This document shows, in pieces, positions 1 to 8,783 of a DNA stretch of 12,296 nucleotides; within the stretch, counting starts at the first letter, position 1, and each line of letters opens with the position of its first letter. The notes beneath the pieces were generated by a model, which worked only from the letters and a program-made list of their open reading frames with translations, was not told the DNA's origin and did no database searches. Origin of the DNA: Pinguiococcus pyrenoidosus (Eukaryota; Sar; Pinguiophyceae; Pinguiochrysidales; Pinguiochrysidaceae). A program made the translations under genes and the position numbers. The DNA is taken from assembly GCA_019677205.1 (NCBI GenBank), contig JAAMXY010004896.1, positions 1 through 12,296 of the forward strand. The letters run 5' to 3'.

Positions 1-2726
1 TGCGAAGCCGTGCGCAAGCGGTCCACAATGTGAGGCAGGCGCTATTGAGTCTCTACTCGCACCCGCTGGCGAAGCACTGCAGCAAGGTGAAGGGCAACCA
101 CTTGCTGCGGAAGCGAGCCATCTACGACTCGAGCAGCCTGCTGAATCCCGACACTGGCCTGCAGCTCTGGTGGGAGCTATTCGGTGACCTGTACAAGACG
201 TTCGGATCACTCACCAAGGAGGGTGAAGCCACGGGAACCCTGAACGTGAAGGATGGGACGCGGACGGAGCGACGAAATGATCGGCCTGATAGCCGCGCTT
301 CAAGAGCGTCGCGGGTGTCTGATGGCTGCGATTTGCCGACTGCGCGCATCAGCAAGCCTAGCCAAGCGCTGCAGCTTCTAGCCGAGGCACGCAAAGCTCC
401 TCCGAGGAGAAGCAAAAGCCCCTTGGCGCCCCCACCTGTGGTTGACAACCCGCTCAACCAAGAAGCAGCCGCGGCAATCGCCGTCGCACCGTCCAGAAGC
501 AAAAGGCGACCAAGAAAGAAGTGCGTCGACTACCTCGAGCGCGGATACACGTCTCCAAGCACGGTGTGGCGCATGTCGTGGGACGCGCAGCTGGAGTGGC
601 CATCCCTTCCGCCACCGGCCCAGGGTTCGAGCGCAGCACCGGAGGCGATGATTCCCCCGTTGCGGGCGTCGCCGGAGCAAGTTGCCTTAGTCCGCAGGTG
701 GCTACACCAACTCGGCATCAGCAGCACGGATCCCTTTCTGCCGAAGAAAGTTGTCGCACACCGATTCATGTCTGACTACAAGGCCTTCAAGGCGATGCAG
801 CAAAGCCGAGGACGAGCGTCGAAGCGACGGGCTTCCACGCTGATGCATCCCAGTCCCGGATTGCTGGAGGACGTGTCGCGGAATGGCCAGCAGCTGGTGG
901 CGCTGGCCTACACGCTGTCTCCAAAGGAAGCTTCGAAGCAGCTGCCCCTGCTGGAACGAGTGAGCTCGGTGGCCGAAGCCGGAGAGCTCGTGCTCTGTGC
1001 GCTGGACTTCCTAGTCCAGCACTGTGCGACGACCTTCCGCGTGGAGGAGTCCTTCCCCCTCTACACGACCAAGGTCGACATGTTCTTGAAAGGCGACGTC
1101 GACGTCATCTACGGCTTCTACTACGCGGTCTTCATGCTGTATCTGGGCGGCGACAGCAAAGCGACACTCCAGCGAGCCAACCCCCTGGCCGCGCCGGCGA
1201 TTCTTGAGGATATGGGACTCCATCCGAAGGGGAAGAAGCACCCTGCGTGGCTGTGCGAGGATCTCATGCTGCTCTTTGGAATGGAGGAGGATCTCTTCCA
1301 GTGGCTGGACAGGCATGACCTGCTCACCGGCACCGGCGTGGACAAGACTCCGGACCTGTTCCGGCTCGAGAGCCTCCTCTGCGACGGTAGCGTCATCTGC
1401 AGACTGTCGCAGGTGCTGGCGCAAAGGCTGCGGCCCCGCGCGGTGCCCTCCCGAACATGGCACGTGAGTCCTACGACACCCAACCAGAGGTACACGAACG
1501 TTTCCGTGGCTCTCGAGACCTTCGCCAGCTTGAAGCTACTGCCCGTGGGCGACTTTCAACGCACAAAGCTGGCAGTATTGAGTGGGGACTGGATCGCCAT
1601 CGTCGATTTGCTCGCCGACGTGAAGGACGCTTCCGAGGCTCTCCTTGCAAAGCTCGAGGCCGCAAGGGTGAAGGCAGGCCTTCCAAAACATACTTCCCCG
1701 CAGCCACGCAGCAAGGAGCCGCAACCGTTTCCGTTGCGCCGTGGACGGACTCCAACTCCCGTCAAGAAGCGATCCATGGATTCCGCTTCAAAGCGGGCAG
1801 CCGATCGCAAAGGCGCCAGCCCGCGGCTGCGCCCTGGCCCTAGCCCTCGCCCTACCCGCAGCCGCAGCCCCCCTCAGGCGCCATCCCCGGTGGGAAGCGC
1901 GCTGCATGCGTACCTGGTCAAGGAAACAGTCGAAGAAGACTCGCTATGTGCTTCCAGCGTCGACTCGATGCAGAACTCTGTCGCCGGTGACAAACCTGAA
2001 GCCGACGTCTTGACAGAGACGTCGCTCGCTCAGCATCAACTGCTGACGCAGACAGGTCGAGGCGAGGCTCTCAGGGCCGCCAGGATTGGAGCAAAGGTTT
2101 CAGCCGGGGCACGTGCGCACGGTGGGGGTCGGATTGCCGCCGAAGTCGAGCATCGTGGTCGAGACGAGCCGCCAATACTGGCCACCGGCACCGTGCGTTT
2201 TGGTCGAGATCTGGTATCGAGCCCAACATCAAATCCAGCGCTCGATGCACCAGGCACGTTGCCGGGTGTAGACGAGGCACCGTTTTCGGAGCCACAAGGA
2301 CGGCCCCGTCCGCCATCGGGCGCTGCCGACTGGCCACCCGATCCGGCGGTGATTCCCGTTGCTAGATTCGGCGATTGCGCATTGCAAGAGGGTATAGAGG
2401 TTGCCATTCCCGAGGATAGCATTGTCTGCCAGACACATGAATATGAGGGCCCCGTGGCAAGTAGAGGGTTGACGCCATCCAAATGGGCGAGGGAAGATCT
2501 TTATCCCAAGGCGAGATGCCCAGCTGACAGCGAGTCCAGAACATCAATAGAAGAAGGTAGCATCGCGGCGGATAGCGTCGTCGACGTAGCAGAAACGCTG
2601 GCCAGGTGCAGATTCACAGTAGAGGCATTTGGCCATCCCCTTCGTAGAAGCCGCTCCCCGGCCCGGCAGAAAACGCCGGAGCGGATGCGCGCACGGGGGA
2701 TGTATGACTCCCCAATCGAGTACTAG
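1..2726 (+). CDS. Large protein with two divergent calponin-homology-like segments and basic SR/P-rich tail (5' partial)
   Basis: The frame is open from the left edge to TAG at 2724-2726, about 900 residues without an intron. No in-frame ATG occurs near the left end (a GTG at 30 is only a frame position), so the true start or an upstream exon lies outside the window. Residues below count from that GTG. A first CH-like segment starts near residue 215 (VRRWLHQLGI) and continues to LLEDVSRNGQQLVALA. A second, clearer one spans about 418-533 (window 1284-1628): FQWLDRHDLL, then LLCDGSVICRLSQVL, then NVSVALETFASLKLLP and SGDWIAIVDLL, the helix pattern of CH domains. Between them lies a hydrophobic helical stretch. 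Residues about 550-617 are Arg/Ser/Pro-rich with repeated SP and TP, and similar SRSPARQKTPE occurs near the C-terminus. CH domains typically bind actin or microtubules, and a basic SP/TP tail suits a phosphoregulated microtubule binder. That role is inference and I recognise no specific orthologue. Confidence 0.72.
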   Translation, partial: RSRAQAVHNVRQALLSLYSHPLAKHCSKVKGNHLLRKRAIYDSSSLLNPDTGLQLWWELFGDLYKTFGSLTKEGEATGTLNVKDGTRTERRNDRPDSRASRASRVSDGCDLPTARISKPSQALQLLAEARKAPPRRSKSPLAPPPVVDNPLNQEAAAAIAVAPSRSKRRPRKKCVDYLERGYTSPSTVWRMSWDAQLEWPSLPPPAQGSSAAPEAMIPPLRASPEQVALVRRWLHQLGISSTDPFLPKKVVAHRFMSDYKAFKAMQQSRGRASKRRASTLMHPSPGLLEDVSRNGQQLVALAYTLSPKEASKQLPLLERVSSVAEAGELVLCALDFLVQHCATTFRVEESFPLYTTKVDMFLKGDVDVIYGFYYAVFMLYLGGDSKATLQRANPLAAPAILEDMGLHPKGKKHPAWLCEDLMLLFGMEEDLFQWLDRHDLLTGTGVDKTPDLFRLESLLCDGSVICRLSQVLAQRLRPRAVPSRTWHVSPTTPNQRYTNVSVALETFASLKLLPVGDFQRTKLAVLSGDWIAIVDLLADVKDASEALLAKLEAARVKAGLPKHTSPQPRSKEPQPFPLRRGRTPTPVKKRSMDSASKRAADRKGASPRLRPGPSPRPTRSRSPPQAPSPVGSALHAYLVKETVEEDSLCASSVDSMQNSVAGDKPEADVLTETSLAQHQLLTQTGRGEALRAARIGAKVSAGARAHGGGRIAAEVEHRGRDEPPILATGTVRFGRDLVSSPTSNPALDAPGTLPGVDEAPFSEPQGRPRPPSGAADWPPDPAVIPVARFGDCALQEGIEVAIPEDSIVCQTHEYEGPVASRGLTPSKWAREDLYPKARCPADSESRTSIEEGSIAADSVVDVAETLARCRFTVEAFGHPLRRSRSPARQKTPERMRARGMYDSPIEY

Positions 2727-2735
2727 GATTGGTTA

Positions 2736-2747
2736 TCTAGATCTAGA
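2736..2747. repeat. 12-bp perfect palindrome in the 60-bp gap between convergent stops
   Basis: TCTAGATCTAGA is its own reverse complement and is also a tandem pair of TCTAGA. It sits in the 60 bases between the stop of the CH-like gene (2726) and the stop of the F-box gene (2787). The two transcripts must share or overlap their 3' untranslated sequence here. A role in 3'-end formation is possible but is not shown by sequence alone. Confidence 0.5.
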
Positions 2748-2786
2748 CGTCCAACACAGGTGGCAGCTGGATAAGGGAATCAAGGC

Positions 2787-5430
2787 TCAAGCTGGTTGCC
2801 CTTCTGCGGGTCTCGGCGAATCAAAGCGCCGCCGCTTTGAAGACCTTTCTGATTCCTCTCCCGCCGCTTTCTGCATCTTAGACCGCGCCTTCTGTGACAA
2901 CCTCACATGCTTCGCCTCGTGCGCTTCCTTCGCCTTCGGTCCATTTATGACCTGCAGCAGACCTCAACATGGTCACCAAGGCTTCTGTGTGGAAGAGGGA
3001 GGAGCAAGTCCCGCACCCACCTGTAGGCACTGGAAGCGATCACAGACGGTGTATAGGAAATTCCTCTGACTCCGACGACGCTGGCGCCCGAAGAAGGTGC
3101 TCTTGACGGCAAGGTGTCGTTCCGCATATCTGCGAAGGCCGGGTCAGTGGTGGAGCTGGAGGAAAACAAAAAAAGAAAAAAAGAACAGCACAGAGCGTCA
3201 TCATCCTGCCTTTTACCTTGATTTCCAATCCTTCGCGTCGTGCAAGACGGGGCCCCGCTTCTTTGCAGAGATGGACGGATCGTCGACAAAGACTTGAGGC
3301 CATCGAAGCTTGTACAGGCTGAACCACAAGCTGGGCTGTCTTGAAATGCTTGCCAGATCCCTTGAGCATCGGCATATCGTCGCCAGCGTCTTTGCGCTGC
3401 AGTACGACAGCACCACGATGCAGAGCTGCTCAGGTAGCCGGAGGAAGCGGAAGCTCTCGCTCGAGCAAGTTCCCTGTAGCGACTGGAACCGCTTGTCCGC
3501 CCACTCGTCGACCAACACCGACCCCCTCAACAGCCTGTCCTCCGTGGCATACATGTATCGCAGACTCCGGACGACATCCATGGCAACGTACATACTCTTC
3601 ACATGCTCACGAGTATCGCCATAGGCTTTGTCGGCTTCTCGCGCTGCATCCGCTTGGCTCGGGGCTCGACCCGTGTCAAGCTCCCATTGCTCGCAAAGGA
3701 CCGCAGCAACGTAAGAGAGCCTCGTTCGCAAGGGCGCATGGCATCGGCTCTTGATCTCGGGCAGAACAGATACAAAATGGCCCAAGAACGCTTGGCCAAG
3801 CAAACCGACCGGGTCAAGAAATGCCTCCTGCAGCATGTCTCCTCGCTTCAAAATCATGTAGGTGAAGGCCGCGGACGCCAAGTCCGCCAGCACACCCTGC
3901 ATCTGCGACCAAAGCGATGCGCCACCCTCTCGGAAAGGCCCATGCGAATGGTCAAGGATGCGCCAAAGGATGCTGCAGACTCCAACGAGGCATCTTCTGA
4001 AAGCCTCCAAGGACAGCGATCTGTAGTGGGCGCAAACGGACGATACCGCCGCCATTGCAAGGGCCAGCTTCCCAGCAAGAAGCTCGAGAGCCGTAAGGAG
4101 AGCCCTCTCCGTACGAGCTTGCGAGGGGCTTGAGACTGGTGGGATGGCCTTGTCCAGTGAGAGCATCTGGTCCAAGCTTGTCTCACAAACACGCCACAGC
4201 CGTTGAAGAACGTCCTCGGCACCTCGGGAGTCAGCGTCGCTGCCGCGAATCATGGACAGCAAGAGGACAAGGCGCGGACGTGCGATTTGCATCGTCGCAT
4301 CCAGCTTCGCTGCCATGGAAGACGCGGCCAAAGCTTTCTCTGCCGCTTTCTCCATCCGCCGCTCCGTGATCAGTGCGAGAACGCCATCGCGCATGGCGGG
4401 GATCATCTGCGGAGACGGCAAATGCACCGCCAGCATCCACCTAGACAGCAAGTGAGTGTGCGCGTCCTTGCTTGATCGCTCAGCAGCATGCCGCACGTCA
4501 TCACCTTGCAAGTAAGTCTAGTAGAATGTCCAGAGCGATGGTAGCTGGAAGTCGTCGTCCACTCTGGTCGGCATCGCCACGTTTCTGTGGCGGCTGGCGA
4601 CCTCTTCTCCTTCCAGCTGCCTTCGCGCGTTCGACGATGCTGCCCTGCTTCCTGCGATCTCGGGCTCTCTGCTTGTCCAGGTCCAGCACGACGACATCTC
4701 CGTCGCAGGTTTCCTCGTCGGCTTCGCGCTGCACCGCGACAAGGGAGCTGATGTGCTCGGCCTCTCTCTTCTCCATCATCGGCTGCAGCTGCGACGCCGC
4801 TCGGCTCAGAGAAGCCGATGTCTTCCTTACCCGCGCGACTTGGCACATGCACAAGGCTCGGCCGACCATGGCGAAGAAGGCAGGCAGCAGCCTGCTGCCT
4901 CGGCGTCGCTTGCCTGCTCCCGCCGCCGTCACAGCGTGGAGCAGGGTATGGAGCTGCAGCTCCCATCGCTCCAGCAAAGGCTCCAGAGCTCCTTGCGAGG
5001 CCTTGAGACCCCTCTGCAGCTCCGCCTCCACAGTGTGCTCAAGGCTCTCCAGCAGCGAAGCGCTCCCGAGTGCCGGGACGCCGTCGACGACCCTCGCCAA
5101 GGCCTCTCCAAAGGCCCCCAGGCCTTCCCTACAGCGCTCCAGGTGCACGAAGCGGCAGTGCTGCAGCAGCAGACAGACTACCAAGGGCGCCAGAGTAGCG
5201 TCAGCGCCGCAGCAGCGGCCAATTGCATGTGCAACGCTGCGAAGCAGCGCTGGCCGGGCTCTGGACAGGGGTCGAACCCACTTGGATCGGCGTCGAAAGG
5301 CCTCCAAGCGCTTGCGAAGCCCCCCTCGATTGCCATGCAAGGCGCTGAGAAGCTTGTGGAGCTCGGGGCTTTGGCCTTGATGCCGGGAGACCTTGACGAG
5401 AGCGTCTTCCAGCGCAATGGCGAAGTCCAT
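2787..5430 (-). CDS. F-box protein, four exons, 807 residues
   Basis: Exons on the minus strand: 5430-4505, 4440-3217, 3129-3021, 2951-2787; introns of 64, 87 and 69 bases, all GT-AG. The total is 808 codons including TGA at 2789-2787. The ATG at 5430 is the first after an in-frame TGA at 5490-5488. Donors are AAG|GTGATG, AAG|GTAAAA and CAG|GTGGGT. Intron 2 has a long pyrimidine tract and a CTGAC branch-like site. The acceptor at 3130 was preferred over one nearer the tract because it continues DWKSRYAERH, the usual W..RY continuation after an F-box. The F-box lies at about 644-690 (LPEQLCIVVLSYC, then PSLWFSLYKLRW). It normally binds Skp1 in an SCF ubiquitin ligase and the rest of the protein recruits the substrate. 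The N-terminal 640 residues are mostly helical and unrecognised, with a basic low-complexity stretch at about 250-300. The tail carries a nuclear-localisation-like SKRRRFD. Substrate unknown. Confidence 0.87.
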
Positions 5431-5940
5431 GGGCCTCCTTGCATGCCTTCGCGCCACAGCACTTGGGCCTGACGCCTCGCACGTGCCTCACGCCTGCATC
5501 TGCATAGCGCTCGCCGCTCCTCAGAGGCGGAGAGTGGCGGCCTTCAGCTTCTATGGCCGGCGGGGTGTGGCGTTCTGGGCGGAGAGGGGCCTTTGCAAGG
5601 GGGGAGTACTACCGTGAGTACCGTTTAGCGACGTGGTGGCATAGCAATGCCTCACGTTCCGTCCGTGCTCATGCTCGCGCTCGGCAGCAACACGGTGGAT
5701 TTGGGCTACATGCAGCGATAGCGTGACGCAGTGCGAACGCGCAGAGAAGGACAGGAGAGGCAGGGATGGGGAAGGAAGGCGGAGCGGAAACTGGGGAAGA
5801 AGCTGCAGCAGACGTGACTCAAAGCTTCTTCACGTTGATGTCGACTCGGACCGCTATGTACACAATCCAAGGAGAGAGAGAGAGAGAGAGAGTTTTAGAG
5901 AGTGTTCCAGAGAGAGAGTTCCAAAGAGAGCTCCAGAATA
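5431..5940. other. Intergenic region between two tandem minus-strand genes
   Basis: These 510 bases should hold the 3' untranslated region and polyadenylation site of the kinase gene (nearer 5940) and the promoter and 5' leader of the F-box gene (nearer 5431). I see no coding exon with convincing codon use, no TATA box in a clear position and no RNA gene. The most distinctive content is a GA-rich stretch at 5870-5935. Confidence 0.6.
5872..5892. repeat. (GA)n microsatellite with degenerate GAGA-rich flank
   Basis: An uninterrupted run of about ten to eleven GA units (CT on the gene strand) is followed to about 5935 by interrupted GAGAG and TTCCA blocks. It begins about 50 bases beyond the kinase stop codon and so probably lies in that gene's 3' untranslated region. 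Such tracts are slippage-prone and useful as markers. Confidence 0.85.
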
Positions 5941-8265
5941 CTATAGACCCTTCATCGCACGGCGGATCTCTCGTCGCCGCTCTTCGTAGATGCGCCGGAG
6001 CTCCAGGAGATCCTGTTCGAGCTGGACATCCAGCTCAAGGAGACGCTCTTGCAGCTGATCTCTTGTGAGGCCTGGAGCCACTTTGACCCTCCCCGCAGCT
6101 GCCTCTAGGATGACCTGCGCAGACGCCATATTATCGGCTGCCTTTAGCCGGTCCCGCTGGGAGACGGATCCTCGGGTAGCTCCTGATCGAGACGCCTTGG
6201 GCGTCTCCGCTTCTGCGGCGGGCGGAGACGGCGGATCTACGGGATGCGAAGGCGACGCTGGCGCCGCGCCGCTGAAGTATCTTGCGGCGATCGCTCCAAG
6301 CGCCCCCATTCCACCCCCGTTTGCTCCCGCCCCGTTTCCATTCTGGGTCTTTTCTTCTTTTATCAGTGTATCACTCTTGTGCTTCTCGTGCCCCAGCTCG
6401 CTGCGTTGGAAGGTTCCAGACTCCTTGATCGACGACGAACGATCCCGTGATCCTTCTCCCGCCCCCGCGCCGCGACTCCGGACTAGCGATCCGTCCTGGC
6501 GCCGCTGCATCGAGGCGTCCCCGGAATTCATCGGCGGCCTCCCGCTGCTCATCCTTTGGCGCTGGAGAGTTCCATCCTCGTTCTGGCTGGTCCGGCGCCC
6601 GGCGCGGAGCGTACCTCCGCCGTCCATGTCATCCTCGTCCTCGGGGTCGAGGGCGCTGTTCTCACGGAATTGCCGCAGCGCGTCGCGCGAGGCAATCAGC
6701 AGCTCCCGCAGCACGCCGGAACCGACGTTCGATTGCCGCCGCTTCACCTTGGTTTGAATGTCGCGGACCGTGTCGCCAATGAAGGGATGCGACAGCAGCT
6801 CGTTGGCGCTCGCGCGCTCCTCCGGGGACTTGATCAGGCAGTGCTCTACGAAGTCATTGAAATCGCCGGACCAGTTCTTGGGCTCGGACAGTCGGGGCGG
6901 GGGACGGCTCGGAATCATAAAGATCGCCCTCATCGGGTGGATGTTGAAGTACGGCGGCTGGCCTTCAGCCATCTCGATGCAGGTGATGCCAAGGGACCAG
7001 ATGTCCGCCTTGCCATCGTATCCAGATTCCTGGATCACCTCGGGCGCCATCCAGAAAGGTGTGCCGATGACCTGCCGGGGAACCAACGCGGTGAGCAAGG
7101 ACCCCGCCTCGGCGACGAAAACGCAGAAGCAGTGGGCCGGGAGGGGGAGAGCCTTACCGTTTTGCGCTTCGTGATGCTGTTCGTCATCTCCGCGCTGATA
7201 CCAAAGTCCGCCAGCTTTGCGGTCCCAGAGGCATCGAGGAGGATGTTCCCAGCCTGCGGAGGAGTTGCTCACCTGATGAGCATCGCAGGCGCCAAAGCGA
7301 ACCGCCGGGTGTGTGCTCCGGCCGTCTCTTACCTTGATGTCCCGGTGCAAGTGCCGCGCCGAGTGCAGGAAGTCCAGTCCCAGCACGGTGTAGGCGCAGA
7401 CCACCTTAATTTCTTCCTCGGTGAGCGTGGCTCCGGTGGCGTCCAGCAGGTCGCTCACGCTGCCGCCCTCGCAGAGGTCCATGAAGATCCACACCTCCCC
7501 CGCCCAATGGTAGCACCCTCGGAAATTGACAACGAAGGGGCTTCGGCACTCGTTCAAGATCTGAATCTCGCGCCGGAGGTCATCCATGGAGTCCTCGGCA
7601 GGCATGATCTATTCCGCAAACGGCCATTAGACATCCGCCGTGTCGCCGGCGGATCTCCCGTGCGCACGACAGCTTCCGTGGCAGTGCGCACGCTCTCGAT
7701 CTCTCCCTTTCGCGACATCCACAACAGGCTCCTCTCCCGGCCGAAACGGCCGAGGCCGCGTCCCTCGCGGGATGGCCTCGTCATGATCCGGACGAGAGCC
7801 GCGCCCGAGGTCGAGGGCGCAGTTGGACCGAACCAACTGCGCCCCGCAGCCTTTGGCGGCCGCCGAACCCACGTCAAGCACTCTCCCGGCGGGGCCTCTT
7901 ACCTTGACCGCGCAGAACTCATTTCTGACTCTGTGGCGTGCTCGGTACACTTGGCCGTAGGATCCCTCTCCTACGGGAGCAAAAGGAATACCGTGAGACT
8001 TGACCAGCTTTCTCAACTGATCACGCCCCGCTCTTCCCCGTGCGGCGGAAACGCCACCAGCGAAGAATCCACCGCCTGCACAACCAGAAACTCCCGACCC
8101 ATGTTCCGCGCGAAGGATCGCTTGCGCGCGCAAAGAGTTCCGCGTGCGCGGTGTTCGTAACCTCCGTCAAGTAGCCGCTTTTCGAAATTCGAACGTACCG
8201 AGCAACTCCAGAATGTCGAACTCGTCCGTCGGATTGGACTCCCGAAGACGGCCTAGGTTACTCAT
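5941..8265 (-). CDS. MST/Hippo-type (GCK-II) Ser/Thr protein kinase with C-terminal SARAH-like helix, 545 residues
   Basis: Exons: 8265-8199, 7970-7903, 7608-7333, 7253-7158, 7071-5941; introns of 228, 294, 79 and 86 bases, all GT-AG. Phases match at every join, giving 546 codons including TAG at 5943-5941. The ATG at 8265 is chosen because it lies just before the conserved DEFDILELLG entry to the domain. Kinase domain about 16-266: Gly loop GEGSYGQV (23-30), AVK lysine K45, helix-C E59, HRD 133-135, N140, DFG 153-155, activation segment KRKTVIGTPFWMAPE (T169 and T173 align with MST1 T183 and T187), DIW at 192-194. The stretch IEMAEGQPPYFNIHPMRAI is diagnostic of the MST1/2 group. A Ser/Gly/Arg-rich linker (about 280-500) leads to LTRDQLQERLLELD and an acidic-basic helix (504-545) resembling SARAH, the dimerisation module of MST kinases. 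All catalytic residues are present. In animals, yeasts and amoebae this family activates NDR/LATS kinases with Mob; that role here is inferred. Confidence 0.95.
7609..7902 (-). other. Kinase intron 2 (294 bases), longest in the window and hairpin-rich
   Basis: It runs from donor CAAG|GTAAGA at 7902 to acceptor GAATAG at 7609 and is phase 0, joining AVK to IMPAEDS. It is three to five times longer than most introns here. It contains inverted repeats at 7633-7654 (8-bp arms, 6-base loop), 7738-7752 (6-bp arms, AAA loop) and 7815-7844 (12-bp arms), two copies of the palindrome GTGCGCAC (7660-7667 and 7684-7691), and GGCGGCCGCC at 7856-7865. Confidence 0.85.
7815..7844. repeat. Perfect 12-bp stem, 6-base loop hairpin inside kinase intron 2
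   Basis: GGGCGCAGTTGG (7815-7826) pairs exactly with CCAACTGCGCCC (7833-7844) around ACCGAA. It lies near the 5' side of the intron on the transcribed strand, about 58 bases after the donor. It is the strongest inverted repeat I found by eye in the window. It could be a splicing structure, a small mobile-element relic or a small-RNA precursor; nothing further identifies it. Confidence 0.75.
7955..7976. promoter_or_regulatory. 8-bp hairpin spanning the 3' splice site of kinase intron 1
   Basis: CCGTAGGA (7955-7962) and TCCTACGG (7969-7976) are perfect reverse complements with a 6-base loop. On the gene strand the acceptor CCGTAG|GAGAGG lies in one arm, and the other arm is in the Gly-loop codons of exon 2. 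The paired structure would bury the acceptor AG in the pre-mRNA, so it could slow or regulate splicing. The pairing is seen; the regulation is inferred. Confidence 0.45.
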
Positions 8266-8783
8266 GCTCGCGGAGCTGTCGGAGCGCAGGACGCGCACAC
8301 GCCACAAGAAGGGAAACGCCCAGGCGCCGGTCGGATGAGAATCACCGGAGATCTGCAAAAACTCCGCTATGGGCTGTTCTGCCAAGAACAGAATTGGCTT
8401 TCAAAATACGGCAGAACTTTCGCGGCGCTAGTGCAGCCGGAAGCAGCTTGAGCAATTTGGATATGACACGGCAAGATAATCGTCTTCTGTTCGGTCAAGG
8501 ACGGGAGGGTGAATCCATTCCAAAGAGTTGAATTCATGTAATCCTCCATATTTTCCCTATTCGCGTTTTTACATACCCGATAATAATTACTTTAAAATAT
8601 CTGGTCCGGGACAACGGCAGTCAGCAGGCAGCGCACAACCGCGCCGCGGCTTCTTTCTTGCGCATGAGATGACAATGCCGCGCCGGACGCACCCGATGCG
8701 CTCGACATCTACGGGGGACACGAGGGGCACGCCGCATCATATGGCCGAGCGATGAGATCACTCCGCAGGGCGGTGCTTCGGGA
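8266..8783. promoter_or_regulatory. Shared promoter region between divergent kinase and EF-hand genes
   Basis: This 518-base gap separates the two start codons. Its core at about 8528-8612 is conspicuously AT-rich in an otherwise GC-rich window and includes TTTAAAATAT at 8591-8600, a possible TATA-like element. An AT-rich island between divergent genes suits a bidirectional promoter. The stretch 8668-8783 may instead be transcribed leader or coding sequence of the EF-hand gene (see findings). No RNA gene was seen. Confidence 0.5.

Noticed and set aside
3130-3216. Alternative acceptor right after the pyrimidine tract of F-box intron 2
   Set aside because: It also gives an open frame, but the acceptor at 3130 has a better placed CTGAC branch site, yields the F-box-typical DWKSRYAERH, and leads in phase to a further well-supported exon.
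6556-8160. A 534-codon open frame on the plus strand opposite the kinase gene
   Set aside because: It is antisense to exons and introns whose minus-strand product is an unmistakable kinase. It shows no domain and results from GC-rich codon bias.
8367-8549. Small minus-strand frame upstream of the kinase gene
   Set aside because: It is 60 codons with no motif and overlaps the AT-rich promoter-like region; probably chance.
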